Shown: one piece after another, positions 1 to 7,570 of the stretch | How positions within the stretch are numbered: the first letter of the stretch is position 1 | Layout: the number at the start of each line of letters is the position of its first letter | Source: Salinimicrobium sp049680855 | GTDB taxonomy: Bacteria > Bacteroidota > Bacteroidia > Flavobacteriales > Flavobacteriaceae | Assembly: GCF_049680855.1 (NCBI RefSeq) | Contig: NZ_JBMPGS010000006.1 | Location: forward strand, 1-64,000 | DNA length: 64,000 bases | Direction of reading: 5' to 3' | Made by a program: the position numbers and the translations under genes | The notes under the pieces: model-generated | What the model was told of the DNA's origin: nothing | The model's input: the letters and a program-made list of their open reading frames with translations, nothing else | Databases searched by the model: none

Positions 1-125
1 AACCAGCTCAAAGGTTGGTATTGCAGACTTAGGTCAATTCCTTTACGTTCGGTTTTACCGCTGGGTTCCACAATGCCTGCATCTCCAACATACACAAATT
101 CCTGTTCGAGGAAAAGGTACCAAAA
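1..125 (-). pseudogene. TonB-dependent receptor, truncated fragment running off the left edge
   Basis: Read on the minus strand from about 125 down to 1, one frame encodes a recognisable TonB-dependent receptor segment: FWYLFLEQEFVYVGDAGIVE, followed by PSGKTERKGIDLSLQYQPLSW at the window edge. The pattern LEQEFVYVGD...VEPSGKTxRxGxDLSLxYQ belongs to the barrel of outer-membrane siderophore or metal receptors. The frame is open only from a stop at 177-179, and residues before FWYLF do not look like the family, so the N-terminal half (plug and most of the barrel) is missing on this side. This is most likely a remnant or a gene broken by rearrangement. The part beyond the window edge cannot be judged. 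Confidence 0.6.
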
Positions 126-700
126 TGCGATATACCTTTTGATTTTCCGGTTGTCCTTCTTGAGGGGAATATAAAATTATGCAATTTACAAAAAGCCCGC
201 TCATATTATCTTTAGAACAGGACAGGAATAAAGGGTAAGGAGACAATATCATTCTAACTCACCAAGATACGCCGCACCTCTTTTCCTGCAGAGTAACTGA
301 GGGGAATGTGGTGCGGCTAGAGAATCATGGTCACAAGCATAAAAGCTTATCCTTCCGTTCCACTAATCCGCCCCTGAAGAGGGTTGGAATCACTTTACTC
401 TGGGAACAATTTTTTGCTTAAGACCGCTGCAACAAATTTTTTCAACATACACAGTAAATATCAGTCTTTGTTCTCACCTTCAATACTTTACCATTTTTTT
501 TCCTCTTTCGCACTATAACAAAGGAGTAGGAAGAAAAGTTGAAACTGATTGCAAACCCAAAACATTTCGTAATGCCCTCTATGCCTTTTTTGGGGCGGGT
601 GATTTTTTCTTGCAGAGTTGATCCTGGATCTATTCAGTTGAAGTTATTTAGAAGGAAGAAATATAAATTTTTGAATGTTGTACCTATGTTGTACCTCAAA
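126..700. other. Geneless stretch between receptor fragment and tRNA-Leu
   Basis: About 570 bases without a convincing coding frame on either strand. The only structure I see is an inverted repeat, GCCGCACC at 271-278 and GGTGCGGC at 310-317, with a 31-base loop, and a short direct repeat of TTGTACC near 678-696. It follows the 3' end of a tRNA gene and ends in a receptor fragment, so it may be the scar of an element that inserted at the tRNA. That is only an inference from position. Confidence 0.35.
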
Positions 701-701
701 T

Positions 702-735
702 AAAAAAGCCGACTCGTTAAAGTCGGCTTTTCTCA
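702..735 (-). terminator. Rho-independent terminator after tRNA-Leu
   Basis: Arms AAAAAGCCGAC and GTCGGCTTTT flank a short loop (TCGTTAAA). On the minus strand the hairpin is followed by a T-rich run, and it lies a few bases past the 3' end of tRNA-Leu. Confidence 0.85.
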
Positions 736-740
736 GTCTG

Positions 741-822
741 TGCGGGCGGGGAGACTCGAACTCCCACACCGCGAGGCACTAGATCCTAAGTCTAGCGTGT
801 CTACCAATTCCACCACGCCCGC
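741..822 (-). tRNA. tRNA-Leu (anticodon UAG)
   Basis: The reverse complement begins GCGGGCGTGGTGGAATTGG and folds into a class II tRNA. The acceptor stem is GCGGGCG/CGCCCGC with discriminator A. The anticodon stem CTAGA/TCTAG encloses loop CTTAGGA, giving anticodon UAG. There is a long variable arm (TGCCTCGCGGTG) and the T-arm contains GTTCGAGTC. CCA is not encoded, as is usual in Bacteroidota. Confidence 0.97.
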
Positions 823-1009
823 ATTTCAATATGATTGCTTGTTGTAAGCGGATGCAAATATAAGTAAATGTTTCAATTTGCAAATAGAAAAAGCAAAAAA
901 AATTACTTCAGTATAAAATTTTTAGAACCTTGGAATAAAATCTCTCAAATGTCCCTTTTATCAGCCCCAATCAATTTTCTTACCTTTACTTCTCAATAAA
1001 AACAGACTT

Positions 1010-2407
1010 ATGCAAGATATAAAAAAGTATGTGGAAGAAAATAAAGACCGGTTCGTAGATGAACTTATTGATCTTCTTAAAATTCCATCTATTAGCGCAG
1101 ATTCTTCTTATAAGGGCGATCTTCTAAAAACGGCTGAAGCTGTAAAAAATCGATTGCAGGAAGCCGGATGTGATAAAACTGAACTCGTAGAAACTCCGGG
1201 GAATCCCGTGGTCTATGGAGAGAAAATTATTGATGAAGATTTACCTACAGTACTGGTGTACGGTCACTATGATGTGCAACCGCCAGATCCTGTGGATCTT
1301 TGGGATAGTCCACCATTTGAACCGGTAATAAAGGAAACAAAAATTCATCCCGAAGGTGCCATTTTTGCCCGTGGAGCCTGTGATGACAAAGGCCAAATGT
1401 ACATGCACGTGAAAGCGCTGGAGTACATGACCAAAAATGATCAACTGCCCTGCAACATCAAATTTATGATTGAAGGAGAAGAAGAGGTTGGAAGTGAAAA
1501 CCTGGAATGGTTTCTGGAAAGATATGCAGAAAAAGTTGCCAACGATGTAATCCTCATTAGTGACACCGGGATGATTGCCAAAGACACTCCTTCCATTACC
1601 ACGGGCTTACGCGGACTCAGCTATATGGAAGTGGAAGTGACAGGCCCAAACCGTGATCTTCACAGCGGACTTTACGGTGGGGCGGTGGCCAACCCCATTA
1701 ACGTACTTTCGAAGATGATCGCTTCCTTGCAGGATGAAAATAACCATATTACTGTTCCCGGCTTTTATGACAATGTGGAAGAGCTTTCTGAGGAAGAGCG
1801 CTCAAAAATGGCAGAAGCACCCTTCGATCTTGAAGATTACAAGAAGAAACTTAATATAGATGACGTGCAGGGGGAGAAAGGCTATTCTACCCTTGAAAGA
1901 GGTTCTATAAGACCTACCCTTGATGTAAACGGAATATGGGGAGGCTACACAGGCGAAGGAGCAAAGACAGTGTTACCTTCTAAGGCCTATGCGAAAATTT
2001 CTATGCGATTGGTGCCAAACCAGGACTGGAAAGAGATTAGTGAATTATTTAAGAAACATTTTGAGAGCATTGCGCCAAAGAGTGTAAAAGTGAAGGTTAA
2101 TACCCATCACGGCGGTCAGGCCTATGTCACTCCTATTGATACGCTGGAGTACCAGGCTGCCAATGACGCTTATGAAGAAGCCTTCGGGAAAACACCCATT
2201 CCACAGCGTAGCGGGGGAAGTATACCAATTGTTTCGCTCTTTGAAAAAACTATGAAAAGTAAGACTATTCTTATGGGCTTTGGATTAGATACCGATGCCA
2301 TTCATTCCCCAAATGAACACTTCGGAATCTGGAATTACCTCAAGGGCATTGAAACCAATCCACTGTTTTTTAAACATTTTGCGAAATTGAAAGAGGCTCA
2401 AAAATAG
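1010..2407 (+). CDS. M20 family dipeptidase / metallopeptidase
   Basis: A 465-residue cytosolic di-zinc peptidase of the M20 (CNDP/ArgE-like) family, which hydrolyses dipeptides or short peptides. Zinc and catalytic signatures are visible: GHYDVQPPD (His86, Asp88), RGACDDKGQ (bridging Asp about 125), EGEEEVGSENL (general base Glu about 157), then DLHSGLYGG in the lid/dimerisation domain and the C-terminal zinc ligand in DAIHSPNEHF. The length is normal for the family. ATG at 1010 is the only sensible start, and the N-terminus KKYVEENKDRFVDEL is typical. It appears monocistronic, with a weak terminator downstream. The substrate cannot be told from the sequence. Confidence 0.93.
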   Translation: MQDIKKYVEENKDRFVDELIDLLKIPSISADSSYKGDLLKTAEAVKNRLQEAGCDKTELVETPGNPVVYGEKIIDEDLPTVLVYGHYDVQPPDPVDLWDSPPFEPVIKETKIHPEGAIFARGACDDKGQMYMHVKALEYMTKNDQLPCNIKFMIEGEEEVGSENLEWFLERYAEKVANDVILISDTGMIAKDTPSITTGLRGLSYMEVEVTGPNRDLHSGLYGGAVANPINVLSKMIASLQDENNHITVPGFYDNVEELSEEERSKMAEAPFDLEDYKKKLNIDDVQGEKGYSTLERGSIRPTLDVNGIWGGYTGEGAKTVLPSKAYAKISMRLVPNQDWKEISELFKKHFESIAPKSVKVKVNTHHGGQAYVTPIDTLEYQAANDAYEEAFGKTPIPQRSGGSIPIVSLFEKTMKSKTILMGFGLDTDAIHSPNEHFGIWNYLKGIETNPLFFKHFAKLKEAQK

Positions 2408-2416
2408 CATTTTTGA
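2398..2416. repeat. AT-rich dyad TCAAAAAT-AGC-ATTTTTGA
   Basis: A perfect inverted repeat with 8-base arms and a 3-base centre that overlaps the stop codon of the M20 peptidase. The same arms and centre recur at 6286-6304, with flanking bases also alike in reverse orientation. Related dyads occur elsewhere in this window (see findings). Its function is unknown. Confidence 0.6.
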
Positions 2417-2443
2417 CACCTTTATTTTCAGAATTATTTTATG

Positions 2444-2477
2444 AACCCTTCCGGCATCTGCCCGGGAGGTTTTTTAT
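2444..2477 (+). terminator. Possible terminator after the M20 peptidase
   Basis: An imperfect hairpin (AACCCTTCCGGC ATCT GCCCGGGAGGTT) is followed by a run of T. The stem has two mismatches and wobble pairs, so confidence is moderate. Confidence 0.5.
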
Positions 2478-2534
2478 TTCTGAAGAAAGGAATTTTGGTT
2501 CCGGCATGGAATAGCAGGAAGTGAAAATCCCCTG

Positions 2535-3065
2535 CTATTTCTCTTTCATGAGAATTTCCACGACATCATCCCAATTATTGGCACGGGTATGATGGGAATG
2601 TTCAACATTGTGAAAAGCATGAAACATAATAGCTTTCCCCTGGCAATAATCGAGATTTTTGATGTGATCATCCACCATAAAATCGGTATTTATAACACTT
2701 TTATCACCGCAAAAAATAATGTTTTTCCAGGTTATGAATGGAAAATGCTCTTTTAGCCACTCCAGTTTTTCTGAAAGGCTCAGCGGAAATTCCATGGCGG
2801 CAGAAACAATATAAATATCAAAATGCTCCTGAAGTTGTTTCACGGCCTTTATTGCACCCGGCATTACAGGTACAGTGCTAAAGAAGCCTGCACTGGAGGC
2901 AAATTTCTTCACCAGGCCTTTTTCAGGAAAAGCTTCTTCTTCAGGTTTTCCTAGCAGGTCATCCTTTGTCATTTTAATGTGGTAATCCCGCTCATACCAG
3001 TGGAGGAAATGTGCTTCAACATCGGCAATAACTCCGTCCATATCTACGGCAACTGTTTTCTTCAT
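2535..3065 (-). CDS. 5'(3')-deoxyribonucleotidase-like HAD phosphatase
   Basis: A 176-residue HAD-superfamily protein of the 5'-nucleotidase (NT5C/YorS) type, which would dephosphorylate (deoxy)nucleoside monophosphates in the cytosol. Motif I is VDMDGVIAD (nucleophile Asp8, acid/base Asp10) at the very N-terminus. Motif II is the serine in YIVSAAME, motif III the lysine in CGDKSV, and motif IV the acidic pair in FMVDDHIKNL. The short cap (WYERDYH...PEEEAFPEKG) and length fit this subfamily. It is transcribed towards the M20 gene and diverges from the blaI gene across a 168-base operator region. Substrate preference is inferred from family resemblance only. Confidence 0.85.
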   Translation of the reverse strand: MKKTVAVDMDGVIADVEAHFLHWYERDYHIKMTKDDLLGKPEEEAFPEKGLVKKFASSAGFFSTVPVMPGAIKAVKQLQEHFDIYIVSAAMEFPLSLSEKLEWLKEHFPFITWKNIIFCGDKSVINTDFMVDDHIKNLDYCQGKAIMFHAFHNVEHSHHTRANNWDDVVEILMKEK

Positions 3066-3146
3066 AGTGTCTAGTATTTGATGTTCATAGTAAAGGTAAG
3101 TCTTTAAAAAGGAGCAGCCGACAGGTATAAATTATTGGTTGCAAAC

Positions 3147-3229
3147 TTGATGTTGAATTAATTGTGGTTCTATATTTGTAGAATTAAATAATTATTCTAC
3201 ATTTGTAGATGTCAATCTAATATTGTAGA
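3147..3229 (+). promoter_or_regulatory. Promoters and three BlaI-type operator dyads
   Basis: Three spaced dyads with 2-base centres lie just upstream of blaI: TCTATA-TT-TGTAGA (3169-3182), TCTACA-TT-TGTAGA (3196-3209, perfect) and TCTAAT-AT-TGTAGA (3216-3229). Two Bacteroidota -7 elements (TAnnTTTG) are embedded in the first two dyads: TATATTTG at 3171-3178, with a possible -33 TTG at 3147-3149, and TACATTTG at 3198-3205. Repressor bound here would cover both promoters, so the blaI-M56 pair is very probably autoregulated. Confidence 0.8.
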
Positions 3230-3233
3230 ACAA

Positions 3234-3599
3234 ATGCAGTTATCTAAGTCTGAAGAACAACTCATGCAAATACTCTGGAAACAGGAAAAAGCATTTATGA
3301 AGGATCTTATAGATGCGTATCCCGAGCCAAAACCAGCGCAGACAACAGTGGCTACACTTCTAAAGCGTATGCAGGACAAGAATTTTGTTGATTATAAACA
3401 ATACGGTAGGTCAAGAGAATATTTTCCGCTGGTTAAAAAGAAAGATTACTTTTCCCGGCAGGTAAATGGGATGATCAAGAACTTTTTTAATGATTCCGCT
3501 TCCCAGTTCGCGTCCTTTTTTACTAAGGAAGCAGATCTCACGAGGGAGGAACTGGAAGATTTACGAAGCCTTATCGATGAGGAAATTAAGAATAAATAG
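3234..3599 (+). CDS. BlaI/MecI/CopY family transcriptional repressor
   Basis: A 121-residue winged-helix repressor of the BlaI/MecI family. The N-terminal helix-turn-helix (SKSEEQLMQILWKQEKAFMK...QTTVATLLKRMQDKNFVD) is followed by the wing YGRSREYFPLVKK and a C-terminal dimerisation helix region. Such proteins bind TACA/TGTA-like dyads as dimers and are released when the partner M56 sensor triggers their cleavage. Three matching dyads sit within 65 bases upstream. The gene stops two bases before the M56 gene, giving a two-gene operon. The inducing signal is not deducible, and flavobacterial BlaI pairs need not respond to beta-lactams. Confidence 0.93.
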   Translation: MQLSKSEEQLMQILWKQEKAFMKDLIDAYPEPKPAQTTVATLLKRMQDKNFVDYKQYGRSREYFPLVKKKDYFSRQVNGMIKNFFNDSASQFASFFTKEADLTREELEDLRSLIDEEIKNK

Positions 3600-3601
3600 A
3601 T

Positions 3602-5437
3602 ATGGAAATCTATTTCCTAAAATCGGCGGCCTGTTTGGCCATTTTAATGCTCTTTTATAAACTGCTGCTTGAGCGGGAAAACATGCACGTTTTCAAAAGA
3701 TTCTATTTGTTGAGTGCCGTGCTGGTTTCATTTATAATTCCCTGGATCACTTTTACTTCCTATGTTGAAGTCGCTGGCGTTCCTTCTGCTTCCCCTCTTA
3801 AAGTGGAAGCTGCGGGTGGAGCAGGGGAAGCTTTGGAATTAAATTTCCTGTTACCAGTTGTTTTATGGACAATTTACGGGTTTGGCATCTTATTCTTTGG
3901 TGTCAAATTCTGTCGTAACTTTCAGAAAATTCTGCAGAGGATTCATCAGAATCCGAAAGTTAAAACCGACCAGGTTACCAACGTGTTGCTAACAGAGGAA
4001 GTAACTCCACACACTTTCTGGAGTTTCATTTTTCTAAATCAGAGGAAATATGAGAAGGGAAAAATTCCACCCGAGGTATTTGAGCATGAACGCGCCCACG
4101 CATTACAAAGACATACGTTGGACATCCTTATAATGGAACTGCTACAAGTGATCTTCTGGTTCCATCCCCTCTTGTATTTAGTGAAAAGAGCTATAAAACT
4201 GAACCATGAATTTCTTGCAGACCGTGCGGTGATCAATCATGGAGTAAACACATCAACATATCAGGAAACGCTGCTGGCATTTTCATCGGGTGCCGCTAAC
4301 AGCAGCTTTGTTAATTCAATTAATTATTCATCAATTAAAAAACGATTTATAGTTATGAAAGCACACACATCAAAAAGAAGGATTTGGGAAAGAAGCCTGT
4401 TACTGCTTCCGCTAATGGCACTACTGCTGTACAGCTTTAGCACGAAAAAAACAATGTTCACAAATCTCGCTTCTTCAAAAAATGTTACTTCCGAAGTTTT
4501 GGAAATTTCCATAGATGAAAAAGGCGACATTATATTTGCCGGAAGTGCAATGAACCTCCATGAGATTCGGGAGAATCTGGAGCCGGGTGATTATACCAGT
4601 TATACTATAATGGCATCTCCTGCGGCCCCAGAACAAGTGGTAAAGGAAATTATAATGGCAGTAGCAAGATTGAAAGTAGAAGGAACAGTAACCGTATGTT
4701 CTTCCGGGGAAGAAAATCTCGACACGAAAGCCAGGCAGAGTGAAGTCATTCCAGCGGATGATTTCCAGGAAAAAGCCACCCCTCAAATGGTAGCCGAATA
4801 TAATAAATGGGCAAAGCATTATAAGGAAAATGAAGATGACCTGGTTGAAAAAACAGTATGGGAAAGGATGAAGTATATCTACAGCATAATGACTGCTGAA
4901 CAAAAAAACAGTTCTGAAGATTTTCCTTCTTTAAATTCAAACCAGGTCATCACCGTTGTAGAGGAGAAACAACAGGAGAGGTCTGTCGAAAGGAAGGAAG
5001 AGAGACAACAGGAAAGAGCTGCTATTAAGCGGGAAAGAGAACTTATACGGGAGGAAAGAATAGCAGCACGACAGGAAAGGGAAGCAGCACAGTCTGAGAG
5101 GCGTGAAAGAATCATAGGAAGAAGAGTGAAGGGAGAAAACCCACCACCACCGCCACCTCCTGCGCCTAGAGATACTAAAAGAGGAGAGATACCGCCACCG
5201 CCGCCTCCTGCACCTGAGAAAATGGATGTTCCCATGCCTCCACCACCACCGCCATCACCTGTTGAAGCCGTGAAGAAATGGATGGAAGAAGGAGCAACTT
5301 TCTTCTACAACGGAAAAGCAGTTTCCGGAAAAGAAGCACTGGAAGCAGTTCAAAAAAATGATGGAAAGAACCTCAATGTGCAGGTCCAGGAAAACAACTC
5401 CGGTAAAACTGTCAGGATTTCAGATAACAATAAATAA
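3602..5437 (+). CDS. M56 (BlaR1-type) membrane metalloprotease with Arg/Glu-rich and polyproline C-terminus
   Basis: A 611-residue inner-membrane sensor protease, partner of the BlaI repressor two bases upstream. Hydrophobic segments near residues 5-22, 34-52, 82-101 and 265-280 flank a cytosolic gluzincin domain with the zinc motif HERAH (162-166) and the downstream helix DILIMELLQVIFWFHPLLY. There is no penicillin-binding sensor domain. The C-terminal half is a predicted secreted region: a charged helical tract rich in Arg, Glu and Gln (about 455-515), three proline runs (PPPPPPPAP, PPPPPPAP, PPPPPPSP, about 515-560) and a short tail with FFYNGKAVSGKEALEAV seen in flavobacterial M56 proteins. 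The signal sensed is unknown. Confidence 0.88.
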   Translation: MEIYFLKSAACLAILMLFYKLLLERENMHVFKRFYLLSAVLVSFIIPWITFTSYVEVAGVPSASPLKVEAAGGAGEALELNFLLPVVLWTIYGFGILFFGVKFCRNFQKILQRIHQNPKVKTDQVTNVLLTEEVTPHTFWSFIFLNQRKYEKGKIPPEVFEHERAHALQRHTLDILIMELLQVIFWFHPLLYLVKRAIKLNHEFLADRAVINHGVNTSTYQETLLAFSSGAANSSFVNSINYSSIKKRFIVMKAHTSKRRIWERSLLLLPLMALLLYSFSTKKTMFTNLASSKNVTSEVLEISIDEKGDIIFAGSAMNLHEIRENLEPGDYTSYTIMASPAAPEQVVKEIIMAVARLKVEGTVTVCSSGEENLDTKARQSEVIPADDFQEKATPQMVAEYNKWAKHYKENEDDLVEKTVWERMKYIYSIMTAEQKNSSEDFPSLNSNQVITVVEEKQQERSVERKEERQQERAAIKRERELIREERIAARQEREAAQSERRERIIGRRVKGENPPPPPPPAPRDTKRGEIPPPPPPAPEKMDVPMPPPPPPSPVEAVKKWMEEGATFFYNGKAVSGKEALEAVQKNDGKNLNVQVQENNSGKTVRISDNNK

Positions 5438-5470
5438 GGTCAACGATCCTTGAATTTTGGTAAATACAAA

Positions 5471-5507
5471 AAACACAAAGGCGTGGAAATTCCGCGCCTT
5501 TGTGTTT
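5471..5507. terminator. Strong bidirectional terminator between M56 and PhnA genes
   Basis: A perfect 13-base stem, AAACACAAAGGCG (5471-5483) with CGCCTTTGTGTTT (5495-5507), and an 11-base loop. T-rich or A-rich flanks occur on both sides, and two convergent genes end here. The right arm contains the stop codon of the PhnA gene. Confidence 0.85.
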
Positions 5508-6105
5508 ATACCTTTTTTACAAATTTTGTCAGGATCACGATTTGTTGTCCGTCTACTTTACCTTCAATTTGTTCAGAATTGTCGTGCACCAGAGAAACCC
5601 GCCTCACAGCAGTTCCTCTTTTTGCAACCATACTGGAGCCTTTTACGTTTAGATCTTTAATTAAAACCACTGTGTCCCCACTTTCTATAGTGGCGCCATT
5701 ACTGTCTTTATGAACAATTGATGAGCCGTTGGTTTCTTGTTTTTGTCCGGCTTCGGCCCATGCTTTTGTTTCCTCTTCCATGTACATCATATCCAGTAAA
5801 TCCTGTGGCCATCCTTCACCACGTAGCCGTTTTAGCATTCTCCATGCCATTACCTGGACGGCCGGAATGGTGCTCCACATGCTGTCATTGAGACAACGCC
5901 AGTGATTAGGGTCTGTTTTTTCAGGATCTTCTATCTGCTCTTTACAGGTGGTGCAAATCAAGATGTGATTTTCAACTCCTTCAGGAGATTCAGGAATTTC
6001 GTATATCTGTAGATCTTCAGTAGAGGTGCAGAGTTCACATTTTGATCCGCTTCTCTGAAATAGTTCTTGCTCCAGGTTCATGTTTAGGGAAATTTGATTT
6101 GGCAA
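5506..6105 (-). CDS. PhnA domain protein
   Basis: A 199-residue PhnA-type protein. The N-terminal zinc-ribbon-like part carries CELC (Cys23, Cys26) and CTTC (Cys51, Cys54). The C-terminal PhnA domain (from about residue 125: SNGATIESGDTVVLIKDLNVKGSS...KRGTAVRRVSLVHDNSEQIEGKVDGQQIVILT) is well conserved. Despite the historic name the family has no proven role in phosphonate use, and no phosphonate genes lie nearby. ATG at 6105 fits the family start. It is monocistronic, ending in the shared terminator. Confidence 0.9.
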   Translation of the reverse strand: MPNQISLNMNLEQELFQRSGSKCELCTSTEDLQIYEIPESPEGVENHILICTTCKEQIEDPEKTDPNHWRCLNDSMWSTIPAVQVMAWRMLKRLRGEGWPQDLLDMMYMEEETKAWAEAGQKQETNGSSIVHKDSNGATIESGDTVVLIKDLNVKGSSMVAKRGTAVRRVSLVHDNSEQIEGKVDGQQIVILTKFVKKV

Positions 6106-6285
6106 AAATAGGTTTTTTGAGTGTCATTTAATTCTGGAACCCTATCTTCAATAGATGTTGCCAAAAACAGAAGCTGTTTCTTCGTTTAAGCCGCAGATAC
6201 TAAATTTTTCTCCTTCGGCCAGAATTTTAAATATTTACTCCTTCAGTTTAAACTGCAGTTTAGGCTTTGCAACTCAGAAAGGCTG

Positions 6286-6304
6286 TCAAAAATAGCATTT
6301 TTGA
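6286..6304. repeat. AT-rich dyad TCAAAAAT-AGC-ATTTTTGA (second copy)
   Basis: The arms and centre are identical to the dyad at 2398-2416. When reverse-complemented, the outer flanks also match (GAGnCTC on one side, GACA on the other). It lies in the 289-base space between the PhnA and YdjM-like genes, where I see nothing else. Confidence 0.6.
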
Positions 6305-6394
6305 GGCTCTTTAGCTGCTCCTATTTGAAACATAATTGACGTTCTTAATCCTCTTCCGTCAAAAGAGCACAATGGATATTATCCGCGAGACTTT

Positions 6395-7396
6395 TTAGTT
6401 CCCTTTAATCCGCTCCCAAAGATCTATTAGAATCTTTTTTGCTTCACTTCGATCTTTTTCCGTTTCTTCCACTTTTAGCTCTCCATTTTCTTCAATTAGT
6501 TTGTAGCTAAATGTAAAATCAGAATTTGGATTTGAAGGATTCAACTGGCCAAATCTAAGGTCGTTAAAAATTAATTGACCATCTTGTGAGGAAATGGTAT
6601 ACCAGCCATTGGTAATATCAATTAACTGCTGAATTGTTTCATGTTTCCGCAGGGAGCCGAGATACGCATGATTCTTCGGAAAAACATGAAATCTGATCAT
6701 ATCTTCATCAAAAAAGGAATAGTCCGCAGTTAAAAAAGCGTCTTCCGTTTCTACATTGGCATTCCATAAAATCGTGTTGAGCGGGGAAGGCCTAGTTTCC
6801 ATTCTCTCATAAAAAATTCCCTGTTGCTCCAGGCTCTCTTCAAATTGCAGGTAAGCCATACTTTTTAAAACCAGACTTGAAAGCAAATAAGTGGTGCTTA
6901 TGATAAGCCCAAGGTTATTGTATCTTTTTCTTTTAAGGCTGCCACGTTTTTGCCGCATCGCCATGATGAGAAATATCAAAAATGGCAATGTATAAAGCGG
7001 ATCTATGACAAAAATGGACTTAAAGGCGAGCCGAATATCCAGCGGCCAAAACAGCTGCGTGCCCCAGGTAGTAAATGCATCCAGGATGGGATGGGTGAGC
7101 AATCCCCAGAACATGAGTTTCGTCCAATCCTTCCAGGTTGCAGATGACTTGTGTTCTATTTTCGAAATGAGGTATCCAAAAAGCGGCGCCGCGAGTATGG
7201 AAAAAACAATGGAATGACTAAAACCGCGGTGCCATTCAATGGCGGTGACAGGATCTGTAAGATAACCGGCAAAAGTATCAAGATCGGGGATGGTTCCTGC
7301 TAAGGCGCCATACAAAATGGCCTTATTATCTACTTTCTTTCCTAAAATCGCCTCTCCCACGGCGGCACCGAGTACTATTTGCGTTAGTGAATCCAT
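6395..7396 (-). CDS. YdjM/YbcI-like membrane-bound metal-dependent hydrolase (DUF457)
   Basis: A 333-residue polytopic membrane protein. The N-terminus MDSLTQIVLGAAVGEAILG with IPDLDTFAGY, then WHRGFSHSIVF and LTHPILDAFTTWGTQLFWP, has the conserved His and Asp residues of the YdjM/DUF457 hydrolase-like family. Membrane helices follow at about 65-80, 140-155 and 165-185. The C-terminal 130 residues look soluble and are shared by Bacteroidota members. The reaction is unknown. It stands alone, with 174 bases to the upstream MutS-like gene. Confidence 0.85.
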   Translation of the reverse strand: MDSLTQIVLGAAVGEAILGKKVDNKAILYGALAGTIPDLDTFAGYLTDPVTAIEWHRGFSHSIVFSILAAPLFGYLISKIEHKSSATWKDWTKLMFWGLLTHPILDAFTTWGTQLFWPLDIRLAFKSIFVIDPLYTLPFLIFLIMAMRQKRGSLKRKRYNNLGLIISTTYLLSSLVLKSMAYLQFEESLEQQGIFYERMETRPSPLNTILWNANVETEDAFLTADYSFFDEDMIRFHVFPKNHAYLGSLRKHETIQQLIDITNGWYTISSQDGQLIFNDLRFGQLNPSNPNSDFTFSYKLIEENGELKVEETEKDRSEAKKILIDLWERIKGN

Positions 7397-7449
7397 TATT
7401 TGATTGTAGAATGTCTATTGTTTAATGTAAATAATTGTACGTTGAACAA

Positions 7450-7473
7450 CCTCTCGACTCCGCTCGAGGTGAC
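7450..7473. repeat. Dispersed palindromic repeat CTCGA...TCGAG
   Basis: The motif CCTCTCGACTCCGCTCGAGG, followed by TGAC, carries arms CTCGA/TCGAG and lies in the intergenic space downstream of the MutS-like gene. It resembles short extragenic repeats common in Flavobacteriia. Only one copy is seen in this window. Confidence 0.5.
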
Positions 7474-7570
7474 ATTCAGCGTTAACTCAATTTAAATCGC
7501 CCGCTTCAAATATTATTCTTTAACTCTATTTTTTAACTGAAGACTGAATACTGATCACTGAGAACTTTTT

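Noticed and set aside
55..252. 65-residue open frame on the minus strand at the left edge
   Set aside because: It is out of frame with the clear TonB-receptor coding segment occupying the same bases and has no family-like residues.
260..420. Possible cobalamin or TPP riboswitch upstream of the TonB-receptor remnant
   Set aside because: The inverted repeat is real, but I could not find the conserved B12 box or TPP core.
596..640. AGAGTTGATCCTGG-like stretch resembling the 5' end of 16S rRNA
   Set aside because: The similarity ends after about 14 bases and no rRNA sequence follows on either strand.
4475..5235. Overlapping minus-strand frames opposite the first M56 gene, some glycine- and serine-rich
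   Set aside because: They are mirror images of the proline- and arginine-rich tracts of the M56 protein. Codon pattern and context support only the plus-strand gene.
3602..5437. Beta-lactam receptor BlaR1
   Set aside because: The protease part fits, but there is no penicillin-binding sensor domain and no beta-lactamase gene nearby.
5506..6105. Phosphonate utilisation function for PhnA
   Set aside because: The family name is historical, and no phosphonate genes are present.
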